Assembly (NCBI GenBank): GCA_040776905.1
Contig: JAXGZQ010000003.1
Coordinates: 330,351-394,350, forward strand
Direction: 5' to 3'
Length of the DNA stretch: 64,000 bases
From: SLHU01 sp009929975
Lineage (GTDB): Bacteria; Bacillota; Clostridia; Saccharofermentanales; UBA5734
Made by a program: the position numbers and the translations under genes. This document shows, one piece after another, positions 8,299 through 16,184 of this stretch. The notes beneath the pieces were generated by a model, which was not told the origin of the DNA, did no database searches, and saw only the letters and a program-made list of their open reading frames with translations. Numbering within the stretch: the stretch's first letter is position 1; the number at the start of each line of letters is the position of its first letter.

Positions 8299-9693
8299 GT
8301 GTGGCAGCAGCATGAGACAGACAGGCCGTTCTTCATGAACGCAATGCGCCGGCATCGGCTGCCGGTCATCGCGGCTCTGCTGACAACTGCCCTTCTGCTG
8401 TCCGCCTGCCAGCCGGTCGCCGTTCCGTCGGACAGTCCGTCCGATACGATCCTGCGGCCGACTCCATCGAGCAGTCAGACAACATCGACGTCTGCGGCCA
8501 CTGCGACAGAGACCATCCCATCTGATACGACAACCGTCTCAGATACAACGGAACCATCGACCAGTCCGGTGGCTGAGACCAGTGAAACCACGACGGATCC
8601 GACAACCGCGACCGATACCGGACCGGCCGGCACCACTAAAAGCACGATGACAGAAGGCACAACAACGACGGCTGTAGCAACAACCACTCCGAAGCCGACA
8701 GCAACGCCGAAGCCGACAGCAACGCCGAAACCGACGGCCACACCTGCTCCGACCGCCACGCCGACCCCGCCGCCGACCGCCACACCGAGTCCGACACCGA
8801 AGAGCTCCGGGGCATTTCCCTACAAGAATTACGGCACGTTGTTTCGCGACGATTATGATACCGGCAGCCAGGTCGTCCAGGACAGCGACAGCGAGATTTT
8901 CATCGCGACCGGCAGCACCAGCCGGGGCGTTGTTCTGGTCCGGATCAATTCCAGCGCGATCGCCGCAGACAAACGCGCCCGGGCGATTCTGATGGATACG
9001 GCAGGCACACAGCTGTATACCTATGACATTGTCGAGCGGGACCGTTATGTCGGCATTCCGCTGAACAAAGGCAACGGAACCTTCAAACTCATGATCGCCA
9101 GCCATGCGCCGGAATTTGGCGCGAACGCTTATCTGCCGGAGATGGAACACCAATTCAGCGTTTCGCTGTCCTCGAGCCTCCGGCCGTATACGGCATCATC
9201 AGTAAAAGTCAATTTCTCGCGTGGATCAGCCGCGGCCCAGCAGGCCGCTTCCCTGACACGAAATATCGAAACAGCAGATGGCAAAGTGTCCGCTGTCTAT
9301 GAGTGGATCGTCCGAAATATCAGTTATGACCGCGATCTGGCTTCCAAAGTCAGCAGCGGGGCGATTACCGTCTATATCGCTGAGCCGGACCGGACCATGT
9401 CAACACGCAAGGGCATCTGCGACGATTATGCCGCCCTGATGGCCGCCATGCTTCGTTCACAGGGCATTCCGACCCGTGTCTACTACGGCAATGTCTCTCT
9501 GAGCACCCAGACGGCTTATCATGCCTGGAATGAGGTCTTCTTTGAAGGACAAGGCTGGGTTGTTGTCGCCGATTTCCGCTGGCAGAATATTGATGGCAGC
9601 AGCTGGGTCCATTTCGACTCAACGTTTGCCGCGTCCGGTACATCACCGGAAACCATTCAGAAAACCAGCTACAGCAAGTCGCGCGTCTACTGA
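8299..9693 (+). CDS. Transglutaminase-like lipoprotein with Thr/Pro-rich linker
   Basis: A secreted, membrane-anchored protein of 464 residues. A basic N-terminus and hydrophobic stretch end in the lipobox LLLSAC. A long low-complexity Ser/Thr/Pro linker follows (about residues 40-170) with three PKPTAT repeats. A beta-rich region precedes a transglutaminase-like core with a full Cys-His-Asp triad: Cys in RKGICDDYAAL, His in YHAWNEVF, Asp in VHFDSTFA. Such domains act as transglutaminases, peptidases or amidases on cell-wall or protein substrates; which one applies is not visible. I prefer the GTG at 8299 (AAGGAAGG eight bases upstream) to the ATG at 8335, which lacks a ribosome binding site. 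It ends in a palindrome shared with paaK. Confidence 0.82.
   Translation: MWQQHETDRPFFMNAMRRHRLPVIAALLTTALLLSACQPVAVPSDSPSDTILRPTPSSSQTTSTSAATATETIPSDTTTVSDTTEPSTSPVAETSETTTDPTTATDTGPAGTTKSTMTEGTTTTAVATTTPKPTATPKPTATPKPTATPAPTATPTPPPTATPSPTPKSSGAFPYKNYGTLFRDDYDTGSQVVQDSDSEIFIATGSTSRGVVLVRINSSAIAADKRARAILMDTAGTQLYTYDIVERDRYVGIPLNKGNGTFKLMIASHAPEFGANAYLPEMEHQFSVSLSSSLRPYTASSVKVNFSRGSAAAQQAASLTRNIETADGKVSAVYEWIVRNISYDRDLASKVSSGAITVYIAEPDRTMSTRKGICDDYAALMAAMLRSQGIPTRVYYGNVSLSTQTAYHAWNEVFFEGQGWVVVADFRWQNIDGSSWVHFDSTFAASGTSPETIQKTSYSKSRVY
8686..8790 (+). repeat. In-frame 18-base tandem repeats in the lipoprotein linker
   Basis: Repeats of an 18-base unit encode PKPTAT three times, followed by degenerate PAPTAT and PTPPPTAT copies. 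The linker probably spaces the catalytic domain away from the membrane through the cell wall. Such repeats may vary in copy number between strains. Confidence 0.75.
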
Positions 9694-9705
9694 TCAGTAG
9701 ACGCG
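9682..9705. terminator. 24-base perfect palindrome containing both stop codons of a convergent gene pair
   Basis: The two 12-base arms are exact reverse complements, centred on TGATCA. The plus-strand lipoprotein gene and the minus-strand paaK gene end in abutting TGA codons inside it, and both proteins end in Arg-Val-Tyr. It could form a strong stem in either transcript and act as a two-way transcription end point, but there is no U-tract on either side, so intrinsic termination is uncertain. Confidence 0.6.
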
Positions 9706-11001
9706 GCGATCGATCACCCGACGGGCTTTGCCTTCGCTGCGCGGAATGGTTCTTGGCTCAACCAGCGTTATTTTCGCTGATATGCCGAGTGTCGACTGGA
9801 CATCACTGTTCAGCCGGCGTTCAATCCGTTCAATCTCTTTGATTGAATCAGAGAAAAAAGCCGGGGTCATCTCGATCTGGATTTCCATACGGTCCAGATT
9901 ATGGATGCGATCGACATAAATCATGTAATGCGGCTCAACCTCACCATACTGAAGCAGAATCGACTCAATCTGTGTCGGGAACACATTGACGCCACGGATA
10001 ATCAGCATATCATCCGCCCGTCCCGTCACTTTTTCCATCCGGACTGTTGTCCGGCCACAGGCGCACGGTGTTGTGTAAAGCCGTGTCAGATCATGGGTAT
10101 TGTAGCGGAGTAATGGCGTTCCCTGTTTGGTGACACTGGAGAAAACCAGTTCGCCCAGTTCACCATCAGGCAAAGCACGGCCGGTCGCCGGATCAATCAC
10201 CTCGGCAATAAAATGATCGGACTGAATATGCAGCAGATCACCGGCTTCACAGCTGATCGAGACACCGGGCCCCATGGTTTCCGATAAGCCATAAATGTCA
10301 AACGCTTTCAAACCGAGCCGCTGCTCGATCTGGTGTTTCATCGCCAGCGACCAGGGTTCAGCACCGAAAATACCGACTTTCAGATGAAGATCTTCTTTGG
10401 AAATGCCCTGTGCCGCCATCTCATCTGCCAGATGCAGCGCGTATGAAGGGGTACAGGCCAGCGCTGTCGGCGCGAAATCGAGCAGAATTTGAATCTGACG
10501 GCGTGTGTTGCCTGATGAGACGGGAATTGCCGTCGCGCCCATCTTTTCCGCGCCATAATGCAGCCCGAGTCCACCGGTGAACAGCCCATAGCCATAGGCG
10601 ACATGCAGGATATCATCACGGGTCATACCGGTCGCGGCGAGGGCACGGCAGCAGCATTCACTCCAGATATCGATATCCTGCTGCGTATAACCGACAACCT
10701 TCTGTTTTCCGGTTGTTCCGGACGACGCGTGAACACGGACAATCTCCGACATCGGAACGGCAAAGGTTCCATATGGATAATTCTCACGCATGTCTTCCTT
10801 ATCTGTGAACGGCAGTCGGGAAAGATCGTCAATTCCCCGGATATCACCTGGTTCAAGACCAGCTGCCCTCATTTTTTTCGTATAATAGGGAACCGTCCCG
10901 TCGATACGGCTGACACATTCAACAAGACGCCGACCCTGAAGCGCTCGCAGTTGATCATAGTCCATCGTTTCCATCGCCTGATTCCAAATATATCCGCTCA
11001 T
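9694..11001 (-). CDS. paaK: Phenylacetate-CoA ligase family (PaaK-like, AMP-forming)
   Basis: Activates an aryl acid to its CoA thioester with ATP via an acyl-adenylate. The 435-residue protein shows the adenylate-forming P-loop HASSGTTGKQKVVGYT, the YGLSETMGPG motif, the Tyr/Asp segment LLRYNTHDLT and the C-terminal domain VTGRADDMLIIRGVNVFPTQ. In fermentative clostridia such enzymes often accompany indolepyruvate oxidoreductases, but none is here. The ATG at 11001 has GGAGGGAA upstream; an in-frame ATG at 11049 would overlap the plsC stop. It follows tex and plsC on the same strand, with 44 bases between it and plsC. Confidence 0.92.
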   Translation of the reverse strand: MSGYIWNQAMETMDYDQLRALQGRRLVECVSRIDGTVPYYTKKMRAAGLEPGDIRGIDDLSRLPFTDKEDMRENYPYGTFAVPMSEIVRVHASSGTTGKQKVVGYTQQDIDIWSECCCRALAATGMTRDDILHVAYGYGLFTGGLGLHYGAEKMGATAIPVSSGNTRRQIQILLDFAPTALACTPSYALHLADEMAAQGISKEDLHLKVGIFGAEPWSLAMKHQIEQRLGLKAFDIYGLSETMGPGVSISCEAGDLLHIQSDHFIAEVIDPATGRALPDGELGELVFSSVTKQGTPLLRYNTHDLTRLYTTPCACGRTTVRMEKVTGRADDMLIIRGVNVFPTQIESILLQYGEVEPHYMIYVDRIHNLDRMEIQIEMTPAFFSDSIKEIERIERRLNSDVQSTLGISAKITLVEPRTIPRSEGKARRVIDRRVY

Positions 11002-11045
11002 GTTTCCCTCCGAAACTTTGTTAAAAACATAAACCGGCCCGGGTA

Positions 11046-12266
11046 TCATGTCAAGCCGGACTCCTCACCCTGCTCCGGCCGACTCAGCTGCCGGACCCGG
11101 ATCCTGTCGGCAAACATGATGACGGATTGCCCGTTATCTGGAATGAGCCGGTAATGCCGGCCAGCCAGCACCAGTTCAAAATGGTGGCCGAAGTCGGCAC
11201 TGAATCCGGCACGGTTATAAATCGGAAAATGAACCGGGGTCTGATGATCATCAGGCTGGAAAACCAGTTCTTCCGCCGTCAATATAATGGTTCCGCGCCG
11301 CTGATCCTTCAGTTCTGCCTGGTTTTCCTCCACCACGGCGAGACAGCCGGGCTGGCTGACTTCACCGGTCTGATCATTAAAACGTCCGATCTGCCACTGA
11401 TGCCAGGCCAGAGGACTCTCCGGAACAATGCCTTCCGAATCAATACGATGAAGGAAGCCACAGGCATCCATTTCAGCCGTCATGCCGCAGGCGCGGCAAC
11501 GCAGGGTTTTGCCGGATGCTTCAATCACCAGGTCACGGTCACAGGCGGGGCAGGCATGGCACAGGTGGTGAAGCGACATCGCCGGCGCGCGTGAACGGAA
11601 GCGAATGTTGCGTTCCCGCTGCCAGTCATATTCATTAAAGGAAATCGCCTCTGTAATTATTTTCTGGACCGCAGCCGCATCGAGCAGCTTGAAATCTTCC
11701 GGCCTGAACAGGATCTGGCTGGACGCTTCCACCCGCCCGCGCCTGATCCAGCTCGTCGACCAGCGCGGCCAACTGAGATAGGCACCATAAGTCTTGACGA
11801 CAACAACCGTACAGGCAGAGCGGTAAACCAGCTTGCCAATTGCCTCATCGATCGGCTGGGCGGCTCCGTCCGGTGATCGCTGGCCTTCCGGATAGATACC
11901 AAGGACTTCACCGGCCGCGATCACCCGCAGCATGTGTTTGAGGGCCTGGGTGTCGGTTCGGAACTGCACCTTGGGGATAGCCCGGACACGCTGAAGAATA
12001 TGACGGATCAGCGGTTTGCGGAAAAATGTCGCCGAAGTCAGGAAATGGATTGGCCGCGGCCAGAGTGATGCGGCCATGAAAACGGGGTCCAGATAGGACG
12101 GGTGGTTGCCCAGGACAATGATCGGGCCTTTGATGTCAGCAATTTCCGCATTTTTGATCACCCGGCTGCGCAGAAGGATCCGGGTCAGCCCGTGCAGGGT
12201 ATGCAGAATCAGAGAGTAGAGCCAGCGGGAAGGCGGTTGTGATGCGTCGTATCCATTGCGTTTCAT
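11046..12266 (-). CDS. PlsC-type acyltransferase with C-terminal zinc ribbon and beta-rich domain
   Basis: The N-terminal half (to about residue 220) is a 1-acylglycerol-3-phosphate acyltransferase: the catalytic NHPSYLDP motif and the substrate motif PEGQRS are both intact, so phosphatidic-acid synthesis at the membrane is the likely reaction. Unlike ordinary PlsC (about 200-250 residues) the protein is 406 residues long. Two CxxC pairs (CPAC and CRAC, about 18 residues apart near residue 245) form a zinc ribbon, and the last 100 residues look beta-rich and PH/GRAM-like (GTIILTAEELVFQP). The ATG overlaps the tex stop (ATGA), implying coupling. The purpose of the added domains is unknown. Confidence 0.85.
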   Translation of the reverse strand: MKRNGYDASQPPSRWLYSLILHTLHGLTRILLRSRVIKNAEIADIKGPIIVLGNHPSYLDPVFMAASLWPRPIHFLTSATFFRKPLIRHILQRVRAIPKVQFRTDTQALKHMLRVIAAGEVLGIYPEGQRSPDGAAQPIDEAIGKLVYRSACTVVVVKTYGAYLSWPRWSTSWIRRGRVEASSQILFRPEDFKLLDAAAVQKIITEAISFNEYDWQRERNIRFRSRAPAMSLHHLCHACPACDRDLVIEASGKTLRCRACGMTAEMDACGFLHRIDSEGIVPESPLAWHQWQIGRFNDQTGEVSQPGCLAVVEENQAELKDQRRGTIILTAEELVFQPDDHQTPVHFPIYNRAGFSADFGHHFELVLAGRHYRLIPDNGQSVIMFADRIRVRQLSRPEQGEESGLT

Positions 12267-14437
12267 GTTGCTGATTGCCCGGAACCATCAGGTTTGGATG
12301 GCTCGATTCCTTTCATTGTCAATGCGATCCGGCGCCGGGAGATATCCACGCTGAGAACCGCGACCGTCACCGGCTGGCCGGTCTGGACAATGTCCATTGG
12401 CGACCGGACATACCGGCTGCTCAACTCAGAAACATGAACCAGGCCGTCCTGATGAACGCCGATATCAACAAAAGCACCAAAATCCGCGACATTGCGGACC
12501 ACGCCCTGCAGGATCATCCCTGGCTTGAGATCCCCGATCTCCATGATATCCGAACGCAGGACCGGCTGCGGCAGATCATCCCGCGGATCACGGCCGGGCC
12601 GCTGCAGAGCCTCAAGGATATCCTGATACGTCAGCAGACCGAGGCCGAGTCGTTCGGCCATTGCTTCAGCCGGCTGGGCCGCAGCGATCTGCGCCAGACG
12701 CGGTGATGGCGGCTCACCGAGGATTTCACTCAGCTGATAGACCTGAGCATAGGCCTCCGGATGAACCGGTGTGTTGTCGAGAATTTCCTCACTTCCGGGA
12801 ACCCGGAGAAAACCGGCACACTGCTCGAATCGCTTCGGTCCAATTTTGGGAACACTGAGCAGTTGACGCCGCGAGGCAAACGGTCTGCCTGTCTCACGCT
12901 GGCTGACAATCGCCTGCGCGGCAGCCGGACTCAGGCCGGCGACATAAGTCAGCAGCGCGACGGAAGCGGTATTCAGATCCACACCGACTTCATTGACACA
13001 GGCCTCAACAACACCACGCAGGTCATCACTGAGTTTCTTTTCACTGATATCGTGCTGATACTGGCCGACGCCAATCGACTGCGGTTCTATCTTGACCAGT
13101 TCAGCCAGCGGATCCTGAACACGCCGGGCGATCGAGATCGCGCTGCGCAGAGAGACATCATAGTCCGGAAATTCCGCCGCCGCGGCCGGTGAAGCGGAGT
13201 AGACACTGGCGCCGGCTTCGCTGACGAGCAGGAACGGCACTTCCAATCCCCGTTCGCGCACAAGGCTGCTGATAAACTGTTCCGTTTCACGCGACGCCGT
13301 TCCATTGCCGATCGCGATCAGATTGATGTTGAATCGCCTGATCAGTTCGAGGACCTGCCTGCCGCTTTCCGCGATGGCAGAACGCGGCGGAGTCGGATAA
13401 ATGACACCGGTGGCCAGGACAAGACCGGTCGGATCAGTCACGGCGAGTTTGCATCCCGTGCGAAACCCTGGATCAACACCGAGTACCGTCCGGCCGCGCA
13501 GCGGCGGCTGGAGCAGGAGGCTTCTCAGGTTCGCGGAAAACACAGCCAGTGCCCCTTCTTCCGCCTTCGCGGTCAGCTCAGAACGCAGTTCGGTCGTCAA
13601 GGAAGGAAACAGCAGACGTTTCCAGCAGTCGGCCGCAGTCTGCATCAGCAGATCACGGCAGCTTGGATGAAATGGCGGGAGATGAGTCATCATCTGCTGT
13701 ACAGCCCGGACCGGATCCAATTGAATACGGACCTGCAGCTGTTTTTCCCTTTCACCCCTGTTCATCGCCAGAACACGGTGATCGCGTACCCGGGACACCG
13801 GTTCCTGATAGTCGCCATACATATCATAGACTGTCACGGCCGGATCGCTGTCTTTGCTTTTCCGGCAGATGATATCAGCTTCCTTTTCCATCAGGCGGCG
13901 GCAGGCCCGCCGCACAGCCGCCTGATCCGCCCACTGTTCAGCGAGGATATCACAGGCGCCGGCGAGCGCGGTTTCCGTATCCGGAAGCGCTTCGCTTGTC
14001 CTGACCAGATGTTCAGCCAGCCGCAGAGCCTGGCTCAGCGGCTGGTCAGGCTGTTGCAGATTATCCGCGAGGGGCTGCAGCCCGAGGTCGCGTGCCATCG
14101 ATCCGCGGGTCCGTCGTTTGGGGCGGAACGGACGATAAAGATCATCAATTTCCGTCAGTGTCGCCGCGCCGTGGATCGCCTGACGCAGCGCCTCTGTTAA
14201 AAGTCCCTGCTCATCAATCAGGCGGCAGATATCCCCGCGCCGTTCAGCCATGGCCCGGTCATGCTGTAGTGACGCCGCGAAGCGCCGAAGCGACTGATCA
14301 TCAAGATTGCCGGTCATTTCTTTACGGTAGCGGGCAATAAACGGGATGGTATTGCCATCATCAATCAGACGGATTATCTGCTGAGTCTGAAGTTCGGACA
14401 GAGCGAATTCATTTTTCAGCTTTTGCGCAATGGACAT
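12263..14437 (-). CDS. tex: Tex family S1 RNA-binding transcription accessory protein
   Basis: Nucleic-acid-binding protein conserved across bacteria, linked to transcription and RNA metabolism. The 724-residue protein has the N-terminal helical region with NTIPFIARYRKEMTG, a YqgF/RNase H-like domain (VLGVDPGFRTGCKLAVTD), helix-hairpin-helix repeats (SVPKIGPKRFEQCAGFLR) and a C-terminal S1 domain (GVVRNVADFGAFVDIG, HVSELS). Length matches the family. I used the ATG at 14437, with AAAGGTG before it; the ATG at 14452 has no ribosome binding site. First gene of a tex-plsC-paaK unit, divergent from the zinc-ribbon membrane protein gene at 14554. Confidence 0.95.
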   Translation of the reverse strand: MSIAQKLKNEFALSELQTQQIIRLIDDGNTIPFIARYRKEMTGNLDDQSLRRFAASLQHDRAMAERRGDICRLIDEQGLLTEALRQAIHGAATLTEIDDLYRPFRPKRRTRGSMARDLGLQPLADNLQQPDQPLSQALRLAEHLVRTSEALPDTETALAGACDILAEQWADQAAVRRACRRLMEKEADIICRKSKDSDPAVTVYDMYGDYQEPVSRVRDHRVLAMNRGEREKQLQVRIQLDPVRAVQQMMTHLPPFHPSCRDLLMQTAADCWKRLLFPSLTTELRSELTAKAEEGALAVFSANLRSLLLQPPLRGRTVLGVDPGFRTGCKLAVTDPTGLVLATGVIYPTPPRSAIAESGRQVLELIRRFNINLIAIGNGTASRETEQFISSLVRERGLEVPFLLVSEAGASVYSASPAAAAEFPDYDVSLRSAISIARRVQDPLAELVKIEPQSIGVGQYQHDISEKKLSDDLRGVVEACVNEVGVDLNTASVALLTYVAGLSPAAAQAIVSQRETGRPFASRRQLLSVPKIGPKRFEQCAGFLRVPGSEEILDNTPVHPEAYAQVYQLSEILGEPPSPRLAQIAAAQPAEAMAERLGLGLLTYQDILEALQRPGRDPRDDLPQPVLRSDIMEIGDLKPGMILQGVVRNVADFGAFVDIGVHQDGLVHVSELSSRYVRSPMDIVQTGQPVTVAVLSVDISRRRIALTMKGIEPSKPDGSGQSAT

Positions 14438-14553
14438 GCTGGCACCTTTCATCGGTTATATCGTATTTCCAGAGAAAACCACTTATGTCACAATATGATA
14501 ACATATTCGGATTATGATAGAATAGATTGCAGACGCGGAGGTTATTTCATCGT

Positions 14554-15444
14554 ATGGCACGATATTGCTTTTATTGTGGTCGCGAGCTCGAACCCGGTGA
14601 GAAGTGTGACTGCCGACATCATCAGGAAAGCCGCGGAGCACAGTCTGACCAGACAGACACCGGGCATTCATCCGGATCGTCCGCACGAAAAAACTCCACG
14701 GATATCAAGTCAAAAAAGAAAAAACGGCCCGCACAGAAAAAATCGCGGAAAACGCCTTTCCAGACAAAGAGAACGGTCGATTCACAGCATCACACAGCTG
14801 CCCTGCGCAGTCTTTTTCGTGATGCCCTGAAGCATGCCGGGCGTCTTCTGGCCCACCCGGCTGAGCAGATCCAGCGCTACGCGCTCGGCACCGGACATCG
14901 GGCAGTGCCTCTGTTTCTCATTCTGCTGGGTACAATGTCCGGCCTGCTGACGGTTCAGGCGACTGAGCAGACGTATCTCAAAACAATTTTCGGCTTGAGT
15001 ATTGTCTCCGCCCAGTTCGGCGGCCAGCTCTCCAGCCGCCTGTTTCTCTTTATCGAAGGAGCCGGTATCGGACTCTCCCTTTTTCTGCTGCATACGCTGA
15101 TCTATCATCTGCTGCTGCGCTATGTCTTTCGCCAGGCTTTCTCGTTTCACCGCCTGATCAACGCACTCAGCCCTTCCGGCTTTTTCAGCGCGCTGTTTCT
15201 GCTGGCCGGATCAATGATGCTGGCCGGATCATTCATCAATACGCTGCTGATGGTTGTCGCGGCGATCGTCATCGCGATTCTCGTCCAATCCACCGCGCTG
15301 CGCCAGGCAACTGCCTTAACCGACAATCAGGTCATCATTCTGACAGCGACCGCGATGTTCATGCTCCTTAGCTTGATCGCGCTCATTCTCAATCTGTCAC
15401 TTCCGGTTCTGGAAGCGCTGCGCAAAGACAGTTTCCTGATTTGA
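14554..15444 (+). CDS. Zinc-ribbon multi-pass membrane protein of unknown function
   Basis: A 296-residue protein. The N-terminus MARYCFYCGRELEPGEKC is a short zinc ribbon, followed by a Lys/Ser-rich linker (about residues 35-85) and then four or five hydrophobic segments, including AVPLFLILLGTMSGLLTV, a long helix pair around FLFIEGAGIGLSLFLL, and VIILTATAMFMLLSLIALIL. The overall plan, zinc ribbon plus Yip1-like membrane domain, is common in clostridia but has no assigned role. ATG at 14554 with GGAGG twelve bases upstream, a slightly long spacing. A TATGAT -10-like element lies at 14513-14518. It ends two bases from the stop of the convergent CpXC gene. Confidence 0.7.
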   Translation: MARYCFYCGRELEPGEKCDCRHHQESRGAQSDQTDTGHSSGSSARKNSTDIKSKKKKRPAQKKSRKTPFQTKRTVDSQHHTAALRSLFRDALKHAGRLLAHPAEQIQRYALGTGHRAVPLFLILLGTMSGLLTVQATEQTYLKTIFGLSIVSAQFGGQLSSRLFLFIEGAGIGLSLFLLHTLIYHLLLRYVFRQAFSFHRLINALSPSGFFSALFLLAGSMMLAGSFINTLLMVVAAIVIAILVQSTALRQATALTDNQVIILTATAMFMLLSLIALILNLSLPVLEALRKDSFLI

Positions 15445-15446
15445 GG

Positions 15447-16112
15447 TTATGACAGGTCAGCCAGAGGGGTCTGGCTCAATTCCCGCAGAAGCCCGACCGC
15501 CGTCGACTGGTCAACCAGCCATTGATCCGGCAATACCAGTCTGGCAGCCGCGATCAGCTGCTCCGTATTCTGATAGATCGACCGTTCCAGATCCAGGTTA
15601 TACCATTGATCATCTTCAGCTGCGACCATGAAATGGAGAAGTGCTGATTCGTCAGGTTCCTGCGGCTGGTAATAGAAAAAACGGCGGGCTTTGACCGGCT
15701 GATTCTCCTGGCGGAGCAAAGACAGCTTGAGCAGTTCGACCAGGCGGTCATCCAGTCCGCTGTCAAAAATATGAATCTTCTCGATCAGCTGGTTCTGGTC
15801 CGTGACCAGCCGGATTGTCCAGTCCGGCTGCGCATGGTCCAGGTCATACGGCTGCCAGGCTGCCGGGTTCTCAAGATCCGGTTCATAGGCAATCAGGAAT
15901 TTCTGTTCAGAGTCGAGATAAACCAGTCCGGATTCAATCTGGAACTCACGGCCGCAATTGCTGCAGGGGTGCAGTTGAAGTGTTTTGCGCAGCAGGCGGT
16001 CCTTGAGATCCGGATCGGCCTGCGCATGGACCAGTGTCCAGGCTGTCATCAATTCTTCATTAAGGCAGACCGGACAGTGGAAGGTTTGTTTAATAAACTG
16101 GCTTGGCTGCAT
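15447..16112 (-). CDS. CpXC domain protein
   Basis: A 221-residue protein whose N-terminal half is a CpXC domain: CPVCLNEE near residue 12 and a second pair PCSNCGREF near residue 50, forming a likely zinc site, followed by LVYLDSEQKFLIAYEPD. The C-terminal half is predicted alpha-helical and contains no motif I recognise. The family is of unknown function and scattered in Firmicutes. The ATG at 16112 has AGGAG seven bases upstream; a longer frame from 16163 would run back through the clpC terminator and is rejected. It follows clpC on the same strand but is separated from it by that terminator. Confidence 0.8.
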   Translation of the reverse strand: MQPSQFIKQTFHCPVCLNEELMTAWTLVHAQADPDLKDRLLRKTLQLHPCSNCGREFQIESGLVYLDSEQKFLIAYEPDLENPAAWQPYDLDHAQPDWTIRLVTDQNQLIEKIHIFDSGLDDRLVELLKLSLLRQENQPVKARRFFYYQPQEPDESALLHFMVAAEDDQWYNLDLERSIYQNTEQLIAAARLVLPDQWLVDQSTAVGLLRELSQTPLADLS

Positions 16113-16133
16113 ATCAAACTCCTGAATCAAGAT

Positions 16134-16159
16134 AAAGGCGGCCCGGGCGGACCGCCTTT
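16134..16159 (-). terminator. Terminator after clpC
   Basis: On the minus strand AAAGGCGG pairs perfectly with CCGCCTTT across a ten-base loop, followed by the moderately T-rich TTTATCTTGATT. It lies 26 bases past the clpC stop. Confidence 0.6.
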
Positions 16160-16184
16160 CCATTGTTATTTTATCATAGAATGC

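Noticed and set aside
8475..8783. Minus-strand Val/Gly-rich ORF opposite the lipoprotein linker
   Set aside because: It is a shadow of the Thr/Pro-rich repeats on the coding strand and has no start signals.
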